Source of the DNA: DASVFB01 sp963815965
GTDB taxonomy: Bacteria > Actinomycetota > Thermoleophilia > Gaiellales > Gaiellaceae
Direction of reading: 5' to 3'
NCBI GenBank assembly: GCA_963815965.1
Contig: CAWFIT010000001.1
Span: 992,001-1,056,000, forward strand
DNA length: 64,000 bases
This document shows, in pieces, positions 32,143-39,728 of the stretch (positions are counted from its first letter, which is position 1; each line of letters begins with the position of its first letter). Made by a program: the position numbers and the translations under genes. The notes below the pieces were generated by a model that was not told the origin of the DNA, made no database searches, and saw nothing but the letters and a program-made list of their open reading frames with translations.

Positions 32143-32925
32143 TGGCTACGGCGCCGACAAAGAAAAAGCAGGGGACGCTGGTTCAGGTCGCGACGTACCC
32201 GATCGACTGGCTGGAGGAGCGCTCCGGCCTCGTCGGGGGAATCAAGTACTTCCTCTTCCGCAAGGTCCCGTCGGACATCGGGTGGTACCACACACTCGGG
32301 TCGGCGACGCTGACCGCGTTCATCGTGCAGGCGGTGACAGGCGTGATCCTGGCGATGTACTACAAGCCGGACCCGAACAGCGCCTACGAGTCGATCCAGG
32401 CGATCACGAACGACCTCACGCTCGGCTGGCTCGTGCGGGGCATGCACCGCTGGGGCGCGAGCGTGTTCATCATCCTGATGTTCTTCCACATGGGGCGTGT
32501 GTTCCTGTTCGGCGCGTACAAGTACCCGCGCGAGCTGAACTGGATCATCGGCGTGCTGATCCTCGCCACGGGCATGTTCGAGGGCTTCACGGGCTACCTG
32601 CTTCCGTGGGATCAGACCGCGTACTGGGCAAGCGTCGTCGGAATCAACATCAACGGAACAGGCCCCTTCGTCGGCCCCTTCCTCGCCTCGTTCCTGCAGC
32701 GGCGGAGCGGTGATCGGCCCGGATACGCTGCCGCGGTTCTACTCGTTGCACATGCTCGTGTTACCGGGCGCGCTGATCGCGCTCATCGGGCTGCACCTCT
32801 ACCTCGTCGTCCGGCTGGGCGTCTCGCCGAATCCCTGGTCGAAGGACGCCGCGGGCGACGAGCGCCCGGACGTGCCGTCGCGGCGGGGGCTGACGCGGCC
32901 GGCTCCGCGCGGGGTGCGGAAGTAG
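32142..32925 (+). CDS. qcrB: Cytochrome b6-type subunit of the bc complex (frameshifted)
   Basis: From ATG 32142 the frame encodes the four-helix cytochrome b core: G-W-Y-H-T-L-G, heme ligands in M-H-R-W-G-A-S and F-F-H-M-G-R, and G-Y-L-L-P-W-D-Q. At ~32700-32706, after A-S-F-L-Q, an extra base shifts the frame; the protein continues as G-A-V-I-G-P-D-T-L-P-R-F-Y-S-L-H-M-L-V-L-P-G and I-G-L-H-L-Y-L-V, which supply the second pair of heme histidines, to TAG 32925. Because a bc complex needs all four ligands, a sequence error is more likely than a real mutation. It is a short, b6-type subunit, not full-length QcrB. Confidence 0.85.
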
Positions 32926-33717
32926 ATGTCCTCTCTCGACCAACGCCGCGCGGGCTACAAGCGCTACAAGGAGGATGTCCAGCGCCGCGGGAAGCCGTTC
33001 TTCCCGCCCGCGATGTTCCACGACACGGTGATGAGCCTGGTCGTCGTCTGCGTGATCATCGCGCTCGCCTGTATCTGGAAGTACACGACCCTTCTCGGCG
33101 TGCACTACGCGGCCAAGGCCGATCCGGGAACCACGAGCTTCGTCCCTCGTCCCGACTGGTACTTCTACTTCCTCTTCTATCTCCTCCGGATCTTCAAATG
33201 GCCGGAGACGGTGATCATCGGCACGATCGGCATCCCGACCATTTGCCTCGTGCTGCTGCTCGGGCTGCCGTTCGTCGACACTCGGATGGAGCGGCGGCTG
33301 TCGCGCCGCCCGGTCGCGATCATCGCCGCGGTGCTCGTCATCCTGTCGATGGGCGCCCTCACGTGGAAGGGAGCGACGGCGAAGGAATCGCTGGGGAGCG
33401 AGGTGCTCGGCGCGGTTCCGGATTGGGCCGAGAAACAAGGCTTCGCGGCCAACGAGGTCGCCGTGGCGGGCGCTGAGCTGTTCGCGCAGTCGTGCACCAC
33501 CTGCCACACGTACCTCGGCGCCGGCTCCTCCAACCAGGGCGCGCCGGACCTGTCGGCGATCGGCGCGAGCGGCCAGGGCGTCGCCTTCTTCGAGCGCTAC
33601 GTGTCCGACCCGAGCCAGTTCGGCAACACGATCATGCCGAAATTCGGCGAACAGCTCTCGAAGGAGCAGATCCACCAGATTGCCGTCTTCCTCGACGCGT
33701 CCAAGGGTGCGAAGTAG
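32926..33717 (+). CDS. qcrC: Fused cytochrome b subunit IV / cytochrome c protein
   Basis: A 263-residue protein directly after cytochrome b. The first ~150 residues match subunit IV: F-F-P-P-A-M-F-H-D-T, a helix, R-P-D-W-Y-F-Y-F-L-F-Y-L-L-R and two more helices. The C-terminal ~90 residues are a class I cytochrome c with C-T-T-C-H near residue 190 and the Met ligand in T-I-M-P-K-F. Split b with a c-fused subunit IV is the arrangement of Bacillus QcrB/QcrC. It passes electrons from the Rieske protein to a downstream oxidase or cytochrome. Short helix-rich linkers join the domains. Confidence 0.9.
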   Translation: MSSLDQRRAGYKRYKEDVQRRGKPFFPPAMFHDTVMSLVVVCVIIALACIWKYTTLLGVHYAAKADPGTTSFVPRPDWYFYFLFYLLRIFKWPETVIIGTIGIPTICLVLLLGLPFVDTRMERRLSRRPVAIIAAVLVILSMGALTWKGATAKESLGSEVLGAVPDWAEKQGFAANEVAVAGAELFAQSCTTCHTYLGAGSSNQGAPDLSAIGASGQGVAFFERYVSDPSQFGNTIMPKFGEQLSKEQIHQIAVFLDASKGAK

Positions 33718-33733
33718 TGGCTCGTCGGGCTCC

Positions 33734-34324
33734 GTGCGGATCTTTCTCGGCATAACCGGCGCCTCCGGCGCGCCGTACGCGGTGCGTCTGCTGCAGGCGC
33801 TCGTGCGGGCGGATTGCGAGGTCGGCGTGTGCGCGTCCGGCGCCGGGATCGAGGTGATCGGCACCGAGGTGTACGGCGACCAGCGGCTTCCACGCGACGA
33901 GGTGCTCGCGCGCGTGACCGAGGGCGCCGGCGCTGCGGTGACCGTCTACGACCCCGGCGACTGGGGCTCGCCGTACGCGAGCGGGTCCGCGAAGGTCGAC
34001 GGTTACGTGATCTGTCCCTGCTCGATGTCCACGCTCGGGACGATTGCCTCGGGCGCGATGCAGAACCTGATCCACCGCGCTGCGTCGGTTGCGCTGAAGG
34101 AGGAGCGGAAGCTCGTCCTCATGCCGCGCGAAACGCCGCTGTCCACGATCCACCTCGAGACGATGCTCACCGCCAAGCGGGCGGGCGCGACGATTCTCTT
34201 CCTGGCGCCCGGCTTCTACCACGGTGCCGAGTCCGTCGAGGACCTCGTCGACTTCGTCGTCGGCCGCGCGCTCGATCAACTCGGTGTCGAGAATGCGCTG
34301 ATCAAGCGCTGGGGGAGTGAGTGA
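33734..34324 (+). CDS. ubiX: UbiX-family flavin prenyltransferase (MqnM-like)
   Basis: A 196-residue protein from GTG 33734 (M-R-I-F-L-G-I-T-G-A-S-G-A-P-Y-A). UbiX signatures: G-I-T-G-A-S-G, I-C-P-C-S-M-S-T-L-G-T-I-A-S-G, and L-V-L-M-P-R-E-T-P-L-S-T-I-H-L. It attaches a dimethylallyl group to FMN, making the cofactor for the UbiD-type decarboxylase that heads this operon. The stop overlaps the menG start by 4 nt. Confidence 0.92.
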   Translation: MRIFLGITGASGAPYAVRLLQALVRADCEVGVCASGAGIEVIGTEVYGDQRLPRDEVLARVTEGAGAAVTVYDPGDWGSPYASGSAKVDGYVICPCSMSTLGTIASGAMQNLIHRAASVALKEERKLVLMPRETPLSTIHLETMLTAKRAGATILFLAPGFYHGAESVEDLVDFVVGRALDQLGVENALIKRWGSE

Positions 34325-35019
34325 CGAAAGGGACTGAGAACATGACGGCTAGCTCCGGCACGCTGTCGCCCGAGGGCGTGGAGCGCATGTTCGATCGGAT
34401 CGCGCCCGTCTATGACCTGATGAACAGGGTCATGACCGTCGGTCTCGACCAGCGGTGGCGCCGCGCGACGGTGCGTGCGGTCGTGCAGGACGGCGATCGC
34501 GTGCTCGACGGCGCCTGCGGAACCGGCGACCTCGCGATCATCGCCGCGAAGGCGGGCGCGACCGTGACCGGGCTCGACTTCTCGCAGCGCATGCTCGAAC
34601 GCGCGCGCCGCAAGGCGCCCGATATCGAATGGATCCAGGGCGACCTGCTCGCGCTGCCGTTTCCGGATGAGTCCTTCGATTCGGCGACCGTCGGCTTCGG
34701 CATTAGAAACGTCGCCGACCTTCCTGGGTCGATCGTCGAGCTCCACAGAGTGCTGCGACCAGGCGGACGGCTGGCCATCCTCGAGATCACGCGGCCGAAA
34801 GGGCCGCTCCGCTTCTTCTACTCGCTGTGGTTCGACCGAATGGTGCCGCTGCTCGGCAAGGTTTTGCCCGGCGGCGAGGCGTATACGTATCTGCCCGCGA
34901 GCGTCCGGCGCTTCCCCGGCCCGGACGATCTCGCCGCGCAGATGTCAGGCTTCGCCGATGTCGAGTATCGACTCTTCGCGGGCGGGATCGTCGCACTGCA
35001 CTCTGGTGTGAAGGAATGA
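34321..35019 (+). CDS. menG: Demethylmenaquinone methyltransferase
   Basis: A 232-residue UbiE/MenG methyltransferase from GTG 34321 (ATG 34342 is an alternative). Motifs: M-F-D-R-I-A-P-V-Y-D-L-M-N, V-L-D-G-A-C-G-T-G-D-L-A for SAM, G-F-G-I-R-N-V-A-D and R-V-L-R-P-G-G-R-L-A-I-L-E. It performs the last step of menaquinone synthesis, C-methylation of demethylmenaquinone. Ubiquinone specificity is unlikely because futalosine-route mqn genes surround it. It is coupled by ATGA to the polyprenyl synthase gene. Confidence 0.92.
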   Translation: MTKGTENMTASSGTLSPEGVERMFDRIAPVYDLMNRVMTVGLDQRWRRATVRAVVQDGDRVLDGACGTGDLAIIAAKAGATVTGLDFSQRMLERARRKAPDIEWIQGDLLALPFPDESFDSATVGFGIRNVADLPGSIVELHRVLRPGGRLAILEITRPKGPLRFFYSLWFDRMVPLLGKVLPGGEAYTYLPASVRRFPGPDDLAAQMSGFADVEYRLFAGGIVALHSGVKE

Positions 35020-35924
35020 CCGCCGCCCTGACCGAGATTCGCACCGCTCCCGGGCTCGACTCGTACCTCGATGCGCTCGAGGTGCGCCTCGAACGGGCCG
35101 TGGAGGCATACCCAGGCGTCGTCGCCGCCGTCGGAAAGGAGTCACTCGCAGCCGGCGGCAAGCGACTCCGGCCCCTGATCGTCTTCCTGAGCGCTCCCGC
35201 AGATGCGGACGGGCCGCTGGCGGCGGGCGTTGCCGTGGAGCTTCTGCACATGGCGACGTTGGTGCACGACGACCTCATCGACGGCGCCGAGGTCCGCCGC
35301 GGGCGGGCGTCCGTCTGGTCCGCGCACGGCGTCGACGTTGCGCGGGCCACCGGTGACTACCTCTTCGCGCGTGCTTTTTCAGAGCTCGCCGCGGCCGGCA
35401 ACCTCCGCGCGGTGCAGATCCTCGCGGATGCGGCGCTCTGTCTCGTGCGCGGCGAGACCATGCAGCGCCGGCAGCGGCACGACGCCGAGACAACCGTTGA
35501 TGCGTACATCGAGCGCTGCGCGTTGAAGACGGCGAGGCTGTTTGAAGCGGCCTGTGTTCTCGGCGGCGGCGAATCGCTGCGGGAGTTCGGCGCGAACCTC
35601 GGCATCGTCTTTCAGATCGTGGACGACATCCTCGACTGCACGGGGCAGACGATCGAGACGGGCAAGGTCGCCGGCACGGATCTGCGTGACGGCACGCCGA
35701 CGCTGCCGCTCATCCTCGGAGCGCAGCAGGACGCAGTCGTCCGCCGCGCACTCGCGGGTGGACCGCAGGACGGAGCGCTTGTCCGGGTAGCCGAGTGCGG
35801 AGCACTCGAGCAATCGCGAGAGATCGCACTCGACTATGCCGCCAGGGCACGCGCGACGTTGAACGGAGCGCACCGCAAGGAGCTAGAAGCTCTCGTGACG
35901 GCGGTCCTGGAGCGACGGAGTTGA
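35016..35924 (+). CDS. Long-chain polyprenyl diphosphate synthase
   Basis: A 302-residue trans-isoprenyl diphosphate synthase from ATG 35016. The two aspartate-rich motifs are present: H-D-D-L-I-D (D-D-x-x-D, FARM) and V-D-D-I-L-D (SARM), with G-K-R-L-R-P near the N-terminus and G-D-Y-L-F-A-R-A-F. It would make the isoprenoid tail of menaquinone. Residues before FARM (V-E-L-L-H-M-A-T-L) are small, consistent with a long product, but chain length cannot be read reliably. Confidence 0.9.
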   Translation: MTAALTEIRTAPGLDSYLDALEVRLERAVEAYPGVVAAVGKESLAAGGKRLRPLIVFLSAPADADGPLAAGVAVELLHMATLVHDDLIDGAEVRRGRASVWSAHGVDVARATGDYLFARAFSELAAAGNLRAVQILADAALCLVRGETMQRRQRHDAETTVDAYIERCALKTARLFEAACVLGGGESLREFGANLGIVFQIVDDILDCTGQTIETGKVAGTDLRDGTPTLPLILGAQQDAVVRRALAGGPQDGALVRVAECGALEQSREIALDYAARARATLNGAHRKELEALVTAVLERRS

Positions 35925-36697
35925 CGAGCGCCTTGCTCAGGCTCGGCCGCATCTCGTACGTGAACATGGCGCCCGTCTTCTTCCGCCTGGACGCGGACGT
36001 GGACGAGGTGCACGGCGTCCCGACCGCGCTCAACGAGCAGCTCCTTGCCGGCGAGCTCGACATCGCGCCGATCTCGTCGATCGAGTACGCGCGCAACGCA
36101 GATCGCCTGCGGATCCTGCCGCGGCTGTGCGTGTCGTCGGAAGGCGCAGTGGACTCGATCCAGCTCGTGTCCAAGACACCGCTCGAGCACGTCCGCACCG
36201 TCGCCGTGACGCCGGAGTCGGCGACGTCCGTCGTCCTGACGAAGGTGCTGCTGCCCGAGGCGACGCACGTCCCACTCGGCGAGCCTGCCGAGGCGACGCT
36301 CCTGATCGGTGACGCGGCGCTCAAGTCTGCGTTCGAGGATCCGACCCCGCATTACGATCTCGGCCGACTCTGGCTGGAACGCACCGGCCTGCCGATGGTG
36401 TTCGCCGTCTGGGCCACGACGGAGCCTGTGCCCGAAGGAGTGCTGGAGCTGCAGGATGCGCTCGTCGCCTCGGTGCGCGCCGCGCGCCGCGATCCCGAGA
36501 CGCTCGCGTTCGAGTCGTCGGAGCGCTACGGCTATCCGCCGGGTTTCCTCGCGCGTTACTTCGAGAAGCTGCGCTACTCGTTCGGGCCGCGCGAGCGCGC
36601 AGGCCTGCTGTCGTTCCTCGAGCTCGCGCAAGAGGCCGGCGAGCTCGACCGCGTTCCCGAGCTGCGCTTCGTCGCGGCGGCGGAAGCCGCCGTCTGA
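35921..36697 (+). CDS. mqnA: Chorismate dehydratase MqnA
   Basis: A 258-residue periplasmic-binding-like enzyme from TTG 35921 (TTG 35933 possible). MqnA motifs: L-R-L-G-R-I-S-Y-V-N-M-A-P-V-F, P-T-A-L-N-E-Q-L-L-A-G-E-L-D-I-A-P-I-S-S-I-E-Y-A, L-L-I-G-D-A-A-L and W-L-E-R-T-G-L-P-M-V-F-A-V-W. It dehydrates chorismate to 3-enolpyruvyl-benzoate, the first committed step of the futalosine pathway. It closes the UbiD-qcr-UbiX-menG-polyprenyl synthase operon. mqnB, mqnD and the prenyltransferase are not in the window. Confidence 0.9.
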   Translation: MTSALLRLGRISYVNMAPVFFRLDADVDEVHGVPTALNEQLLAGELDIAPISSIEYARNADRLRILPRLCVSSEGAVDSIQLVSKTPLEHVRTVAVTPESATSVVLTKVLLPEATHVPLGEPAEATLLIGDAALKSAFEDPTPHYDLGRLWLERTGLPMVFAVWATTEPVPEGVLELQDALVASVRAARRDPETLAFESSERYGYPPGFLARYFEKLRYSFGPRERAGLLSFLELAQEAGELDRVPELRFVAAAEAAV

Positions 36698-36717
36698 GCG
36701 CCGTCGGCGATGGCTGC

Positions 36718-36723
36718 TAGCGT
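36718..36723 (+). promoter_or_regulatory. Candidate -10 box
   Basis: TAGCGT lies 9 nt before ATG 36733 of a small secreted-protein gene, in the gap after mqnA. No SD is visible. Confidence 0.3.
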
Positions 36724-36732
36724 CAGTCGCCG

Positions 36733-37098
36733 ATGGGTCGCGCCACGCTCGCCGCAATCATCGCAGTCGCGGCGTCTGCCGCGGTCGCAAGCGCCGTCAC
36801 GGCGGCAACATCGCTCACGGTCGCGCCCTCGCCTGTGCATCGCGGCCACCGCGTCATCGTCCGCGGTAACGCCGACGGCTGCCCCGTGGGGAACGCCGTG
36901 ACGATCATCTCGAAAGCGTTCGCGCACACGCACGACTTCGCCGGCCTACCGGCGGTGTTCGCGAGGGTGCGTAGCGGCGGAAAGTTCGGGATCCGCCCCC
37001 GCATCCCGAGCACCCGCGCGGTCGGGAGCTACGGCGTGACGGCCCGGTGCGGCGGCGGCAATCTCGGCGTCTCGGCGACAATTCACGTCGTCGCCTAA
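36733..37098 (+). CDS. Small secreted protein, unknown function
   Basis: A 121-residue protein from ATG 36733. An Ala-rich signal peptide (residues 1-25) precedes a beta-rich mature part: L-T-V-A-P-S-P-V-H-R-G-H-R-V-I-V-R-G, a pair of cysteines (D-G-C-P-V-G and A-R-C-G-G-G) that could form one disulfide, and a C-terminal S-A-T-I-H-V-V-A strand. The pattern suggests a single Ig-like domain. No family was recognised. Confidence 0.6.
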   Translation: MGRATLAAIIAVAASAAVASAVTAATSLTVAPSPVHRGHRVIVRGNADGCPVGNAVTIISKAFAHTHDFAGLPAVFARVRSGGKFGIRPRIPSTRAVGSYGVTARCGGGNLGVSATIHVVA

Positions 37099-37103
37099 CC
37101 GGC

Positions 37104-37244
37104 GTGGTCTGGCTCATCGTGCTCGGGCTCGTCGTCTTGGTGGCGATCTGGCTGGCGATCGCCGTCTTCAAGTGGCTGTTCATCCTCGCGATCGTCGCGG
37201 CGCTGGTCTGGTTCGTGTTCTTCCGCGGACGCGAACGCACCTAG
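37104..37244 (+). CDS. Very small hydrophobic membrane protein
   Basis: A 46-residue frame from GTG 37104 to TAG 37244. It is almost entirely hydrophobic (VVWLIVLGLVVLVAIWLAI, then a W-L-F-I-L-A-I-V-A-A-L-V-W-F segment) with a basic end (F-R-G-R-E-R-T), so two short helices or one long hairpin. Similar mini-proteins are common in actinobacteria; the function is unknown. It begins 5 nt after the preceding gene. Confidence 0.5.
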   Translation: MVWLIVLGLVVLVAIWLAIAVFKWLFILAIVAALVWFVFFRGRERT

Positions 37245-37254
37245 AGGCCTCTAG
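37241..37254. other. 14-bp CTAG-ended palindrome at a convergent gene end
   Basis: CTAGAGGCCTCTAG is self-complementary and contains the TAG of the preceding small gene. mqnC ends at 37270 on the other strand. It resembles in size and position the palindrome at 12532-12545. Confidence 0.45.
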
Positions 37255-37269
37255 CGGGTCGACGCGGCG

Positions 37270-38370
37270 CTACGCGGTGAGCGCGGCGGGACGCTCGGCG
37301 CGCCTGTACTCCACCGTGTAGCCAAGAGAGCGTGGAATCGCGAGCAGCGCCTCGAGGTCGAGGTCGATCTTGGCGCCGGCCTTCTGCGTCACCTCGTCCT
37401 CGATCGGCAGGTCGAAGTCGTCCGCGCCGTAGTCGAGCGCGCGGAACGCGTCCTCGTTCTGCGTCAACACGGACGTGCGAACGTGTTTCACGTTGTCGAG
37501 GAAGATACGGCTGAGCGCGATGTGCCGCCAGTACTCGCGCGGCGAGATCTCGCGACCGCCGAAGGCCGTGCCGTACGGCTTGTACGTCCAGCACAGGAAG
37601 GAGAACAGGCCGCCCGTTTCGTCCTGGAAGTCGCGCGTGCGCTGCAGGTGCTCGAGCCGCTCGTCGAGTGTCTCGTCGAAGCCGATCACCATCGTCGCCG
37701 TCGTCCGCAACCCTGCGTCGACGATCGCGCGCTGCGCCTCGAAGTAGTCCCGCACCGTGTACTTCCACTTGGCGTGTCGCTTGCGGAAGTCCTCGGTGAG
37801 GATCTCGCTGCCGCCGCCGGTGATCCAATGGACGCCGGCATCGCGCAAACGCGCCGCCGCCTCGGCGTAGTCGATACGCGCGCGGTCGGCGAGGAAGACG
37901 AACTCCGCGATCGTCAGCGCGTAGAACTCGACGCGGTCGCCGTAACGTGCGCGCACCGACGCGAAAAGGTCGGCGTAGTAGTCGAGCGGCAGCTTGGGGT
38001 TGAAGCCGCCGTTGAAGCCGACGAGGTCGCCGCCGAACTCGAGCAGCTCGTCGATCTTCGCGAAAACCTCTTCGCGCGAGAGCACGTAGCCACCGTCCTG
38101 ATTCGGGAGGACGTAGAACGCGCAGTAGTCGCATTGCGCGACGCACACGTTGGTGTAGTTGATGATTCGCATCACCATGTAGGTGGCGCGGTCCGGGTCG
38201 TGGTAGCGAGCGCGAACCTCTCCCGCGCGCTCCTTCAGCTCCTCGTCGCTCGCGTGCAGCCACAGCTCACGCGCTTCGTCCACGTCGATCCGGCCGCCGT
38301 TTCCCCGCTCCGGCGCCGGCAAAGCCGGAACCTCCGCTCTTTGTTCGCCTCCGTCGAGCCTACGGCTCAT
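37270..38370 (-). CDS. mqnC: Dehypoxanthine futalosine cyclase MqnC
   Basis: A 366-residue radical SAM enzyme from ATG 38370. The 4Fe-4S ligands are C76-x3-C80-x2-C83 (C-V-A-Q-C-D-Y-C). MqnC-type motifs: N-Y-T-N-V-C, F-N-G-G-F-N-P-K-L-P-L-D-Y-Y, H-W-I-T-G-G-G-S-E-I-L-T and T-M-V-I-G-F-D-E-T-L-D-E-R-L-E-H-L. It cyclises dehypoxanthinylfutalosine to cyclic de-hypoxanthinylfutalosine. It is coupled by ATGA to the upstream radical SAM gene. Most MqnE proteins have similar architecture, so the C versus E assignment relies on motif impression and context. Confidence 0.85.
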   Translation of the reverse strand: MSRRLDGGEQRAEVPALPAPERGNGGRIDVDEARELWLHASDEELKERAGEVRARYHDPDRATYMVMRIINYTNVCVAQCDYCAFYVLPNQDGGYVLSREEVFAKIDELLEFGGDLVGFNGGFNPKLPLDYYADLFASVRARYGDRVEFYALTIAEFVFLADRARIDYAEAAARLRDAGVHWITGGGSEILTEDFRKRHAKWKYTVRDYFEAQRAIVDAGLRTTATMVIGFDETLDERLEHLQRTRDFQDETGGLFSFLCWTYKPYGTAFGGREISPREYWRHIALSRIFLDNVKHVRTSVLTQNEDAFRALDYGADDFDLPIEDEVTQKAGAKIDLDLEALLAIPRSLGYTVEYRRAERPAALTA

Positions 38371-39671
38371 AGCACGTCCATGAAGGAGCTCACGGAGAAC
38401 ACAGCGTTGCCCGCGCCCGCGACGCCGTAGCCCGGCGGCGCCCCGTGGCCATGCTTTTCGAGCGTCTCGCGGTAGGCCTCGAGCAGGCGCACGTGGTACT
38501 CGAGCGGCGCTCCGTCGGGGTTGTCGCGGCCGAGCGGCGTCGTCGGCTCGGGGCACCAGGTCGTGAAGCGCGGCGTGACGCCGCGGCTCATGAAGTAGTC
38601 GAGCCCCTCAGTGGTGCTCGCGATCGCCTCGTCGACGGTGCTGAAGCCGAAGGGCTCCGCCATCTCGACTCCCGCGACGAAGTTCGGGATCACGTAGCGC
38701 GGACCGAACACTTCTGCCGCGTCGAAGATCCGCCGGTGCCACTCCTCACGCCCGACGTAGCGCTCCTTGCCGGGCGAGATGATCGAGAACAGGCGCTTGT
38801 CCCACACCTCGTAGTTCGGGTGGTAGATCGTGATGCCGTAGTCCTTGTAGCGCTGGACGTCTTCGCGCGGTAGCGCCTGCGCGACGACCTTGCCGATCCA
38901 GCGGCCCGGGAAGCGCTCCTCGATCGCCTGCGCGTATCGGCCGTAGAAGTCGGCCTCCGCGAGTCCGTCGACGGTCGACGTGACGGAGCCGCCCGTGAGC
39001 GTGTACGCCTTGCTCGCCTTGCCCGTGTCGTACTGCTCGATGATTGCGAGTGCCTCGAGGACGTCCTCGACGGCCTTGACGCCGGTGTACGGCCGGCCCT
39101 CCTTCTTGTGCTGACGCCAGTTGTGGTTGATGTCGCAGAAGCCGCACTCCTCCTTCGCGCCGAAGTACTGGCACAGGCGCAGCACCGTGAGGTAGATCAG
39201 GTAGCCCCACTGAATCGTCGGCGCGGTCTCCATGACGGTCTTGCCGTTCGCGAGCGTGTGGCGGTAGTACTCGGGCATCGGCGGCAGGCCGACGTCGGCG
39301 ATCTCGCGTTCCTCGAGCGACAACGTCAGCGCGCCGGTCTCGCCCAGCCGCACGCGGTACGGCGAGTCGGGGTTCACGCGCACCGAGACGATCGTGCGGC
39401 GCAACTGGTACGGCCCGCCCGTGAGCGCGATCTCCTCCGGCGGACGGCGCTTCGCCGCTTCCCCGAGCTGCGCCAGCGGCTTCTGGTCGAACGAGAAGAT
39501 GAAGTACGACTTCGGCTTCACGTCGCCGTCGAGATTGTCGGTCAGCGCCGACTCGTCGAAGACGATGCCGGTGCGCAGCAGGTCCTCCTTCAGCACCGCC
39601 TCCGGCGGAATTCCCGGGAAGCGGCTCATCAGATCCTCGACGAGCGCTGTGCGTGACAGCGTGATCTCCAC
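38367..39671 (-). CDS. Unusual radical SAM-like protein coupled to mqnC (CX8CX2C)
   Basis: A 434-residue protein from GTG 39671. About 150 residues precede the cysteines at ~167, 176 and 179 (C-Q-Y-F-G-A-K-E-E-C-G-F-C-D-I-N-H-N-W), spaced CX8CX2C rather than CX3CX2C. A radical SAM TIM barrel follows: Y-T-L-T-G-G-S-V-T-S-T (SAM-binding GGE-like), I-G-K-V-V-A-Q-A-L, I-T-I-Y-H-P-N-Y-E-V-W-D, R-Y-V-I-P-N-F-V-A-G-V-E and a C-terminal helical cap. ATGA coupling to mqnC suggests a futalosine-pathway or cofactor role; no MqnE is otherwise seen here. The exact reaction is unknown. Confidence 0.7.
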   Translation of the reverse strand: MEITLSRTALVEDLMSRFPGIPPEAVLKEDLLRTGIVFDESALTDNLDGDVKPKSYFIFSFDQKPLAQLGEAAKRRPPEEIALTGGPYQLRRTIVSVRVNPDSPYRVRLGETGALTLSLEEREIADVGLPPMPEYYRHTLANGKTVMETAPTIQWGYLIYLTVLRLCQYFGAKEECGFCDINHNWRQHKKEGRPYTGVKAVEDVLEALAIIEQYDTGKASKAYTLTGGSVTSTVDGLAEADFYGRYAQAIEERFPGRWIGKVVAQALPREDVQRYKDYGITIYHPNYEVWDKRLFSIISPGKERYVGREEWHRRIFDAAEVFGPRYVIPNFVAGVEMAEPFGFSTVDEAIASTTEGLDYFMSRGVTPRFTTWCPEPTTPLGRDNPDGAPLEYHVRLLEAYRETLEKHGHGAPPGYGVAGAGNAVFSVSSFMDVL

Positions 39672-39716
39672 CTCCGCAAAGTATCTCGCGCCGCTGGGTG
39701 CGCGTGCGGAGGGCAC

Positions 39717-39722
39717 TAGGCT
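39717..39722 (+). promoter_or_regulatory. Candidate -10 box of the cyclase/AAA gene
   Basis: TAGGCT, 6 nt before ATG 39729, in the 57-bp divergent gap with the radical SAM gene. No SD is visible, so a leaderless transcript is likely. Confidence 0.4.
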
Positions 39723-39728
39723 TCGAAC

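Noticed and set aside
5468..32706. Programmed frameshifting at the broken genes
   Set aside because: The six sites share no slippery sequence, SD-like stimulator or hairpin; random read error is simpler.
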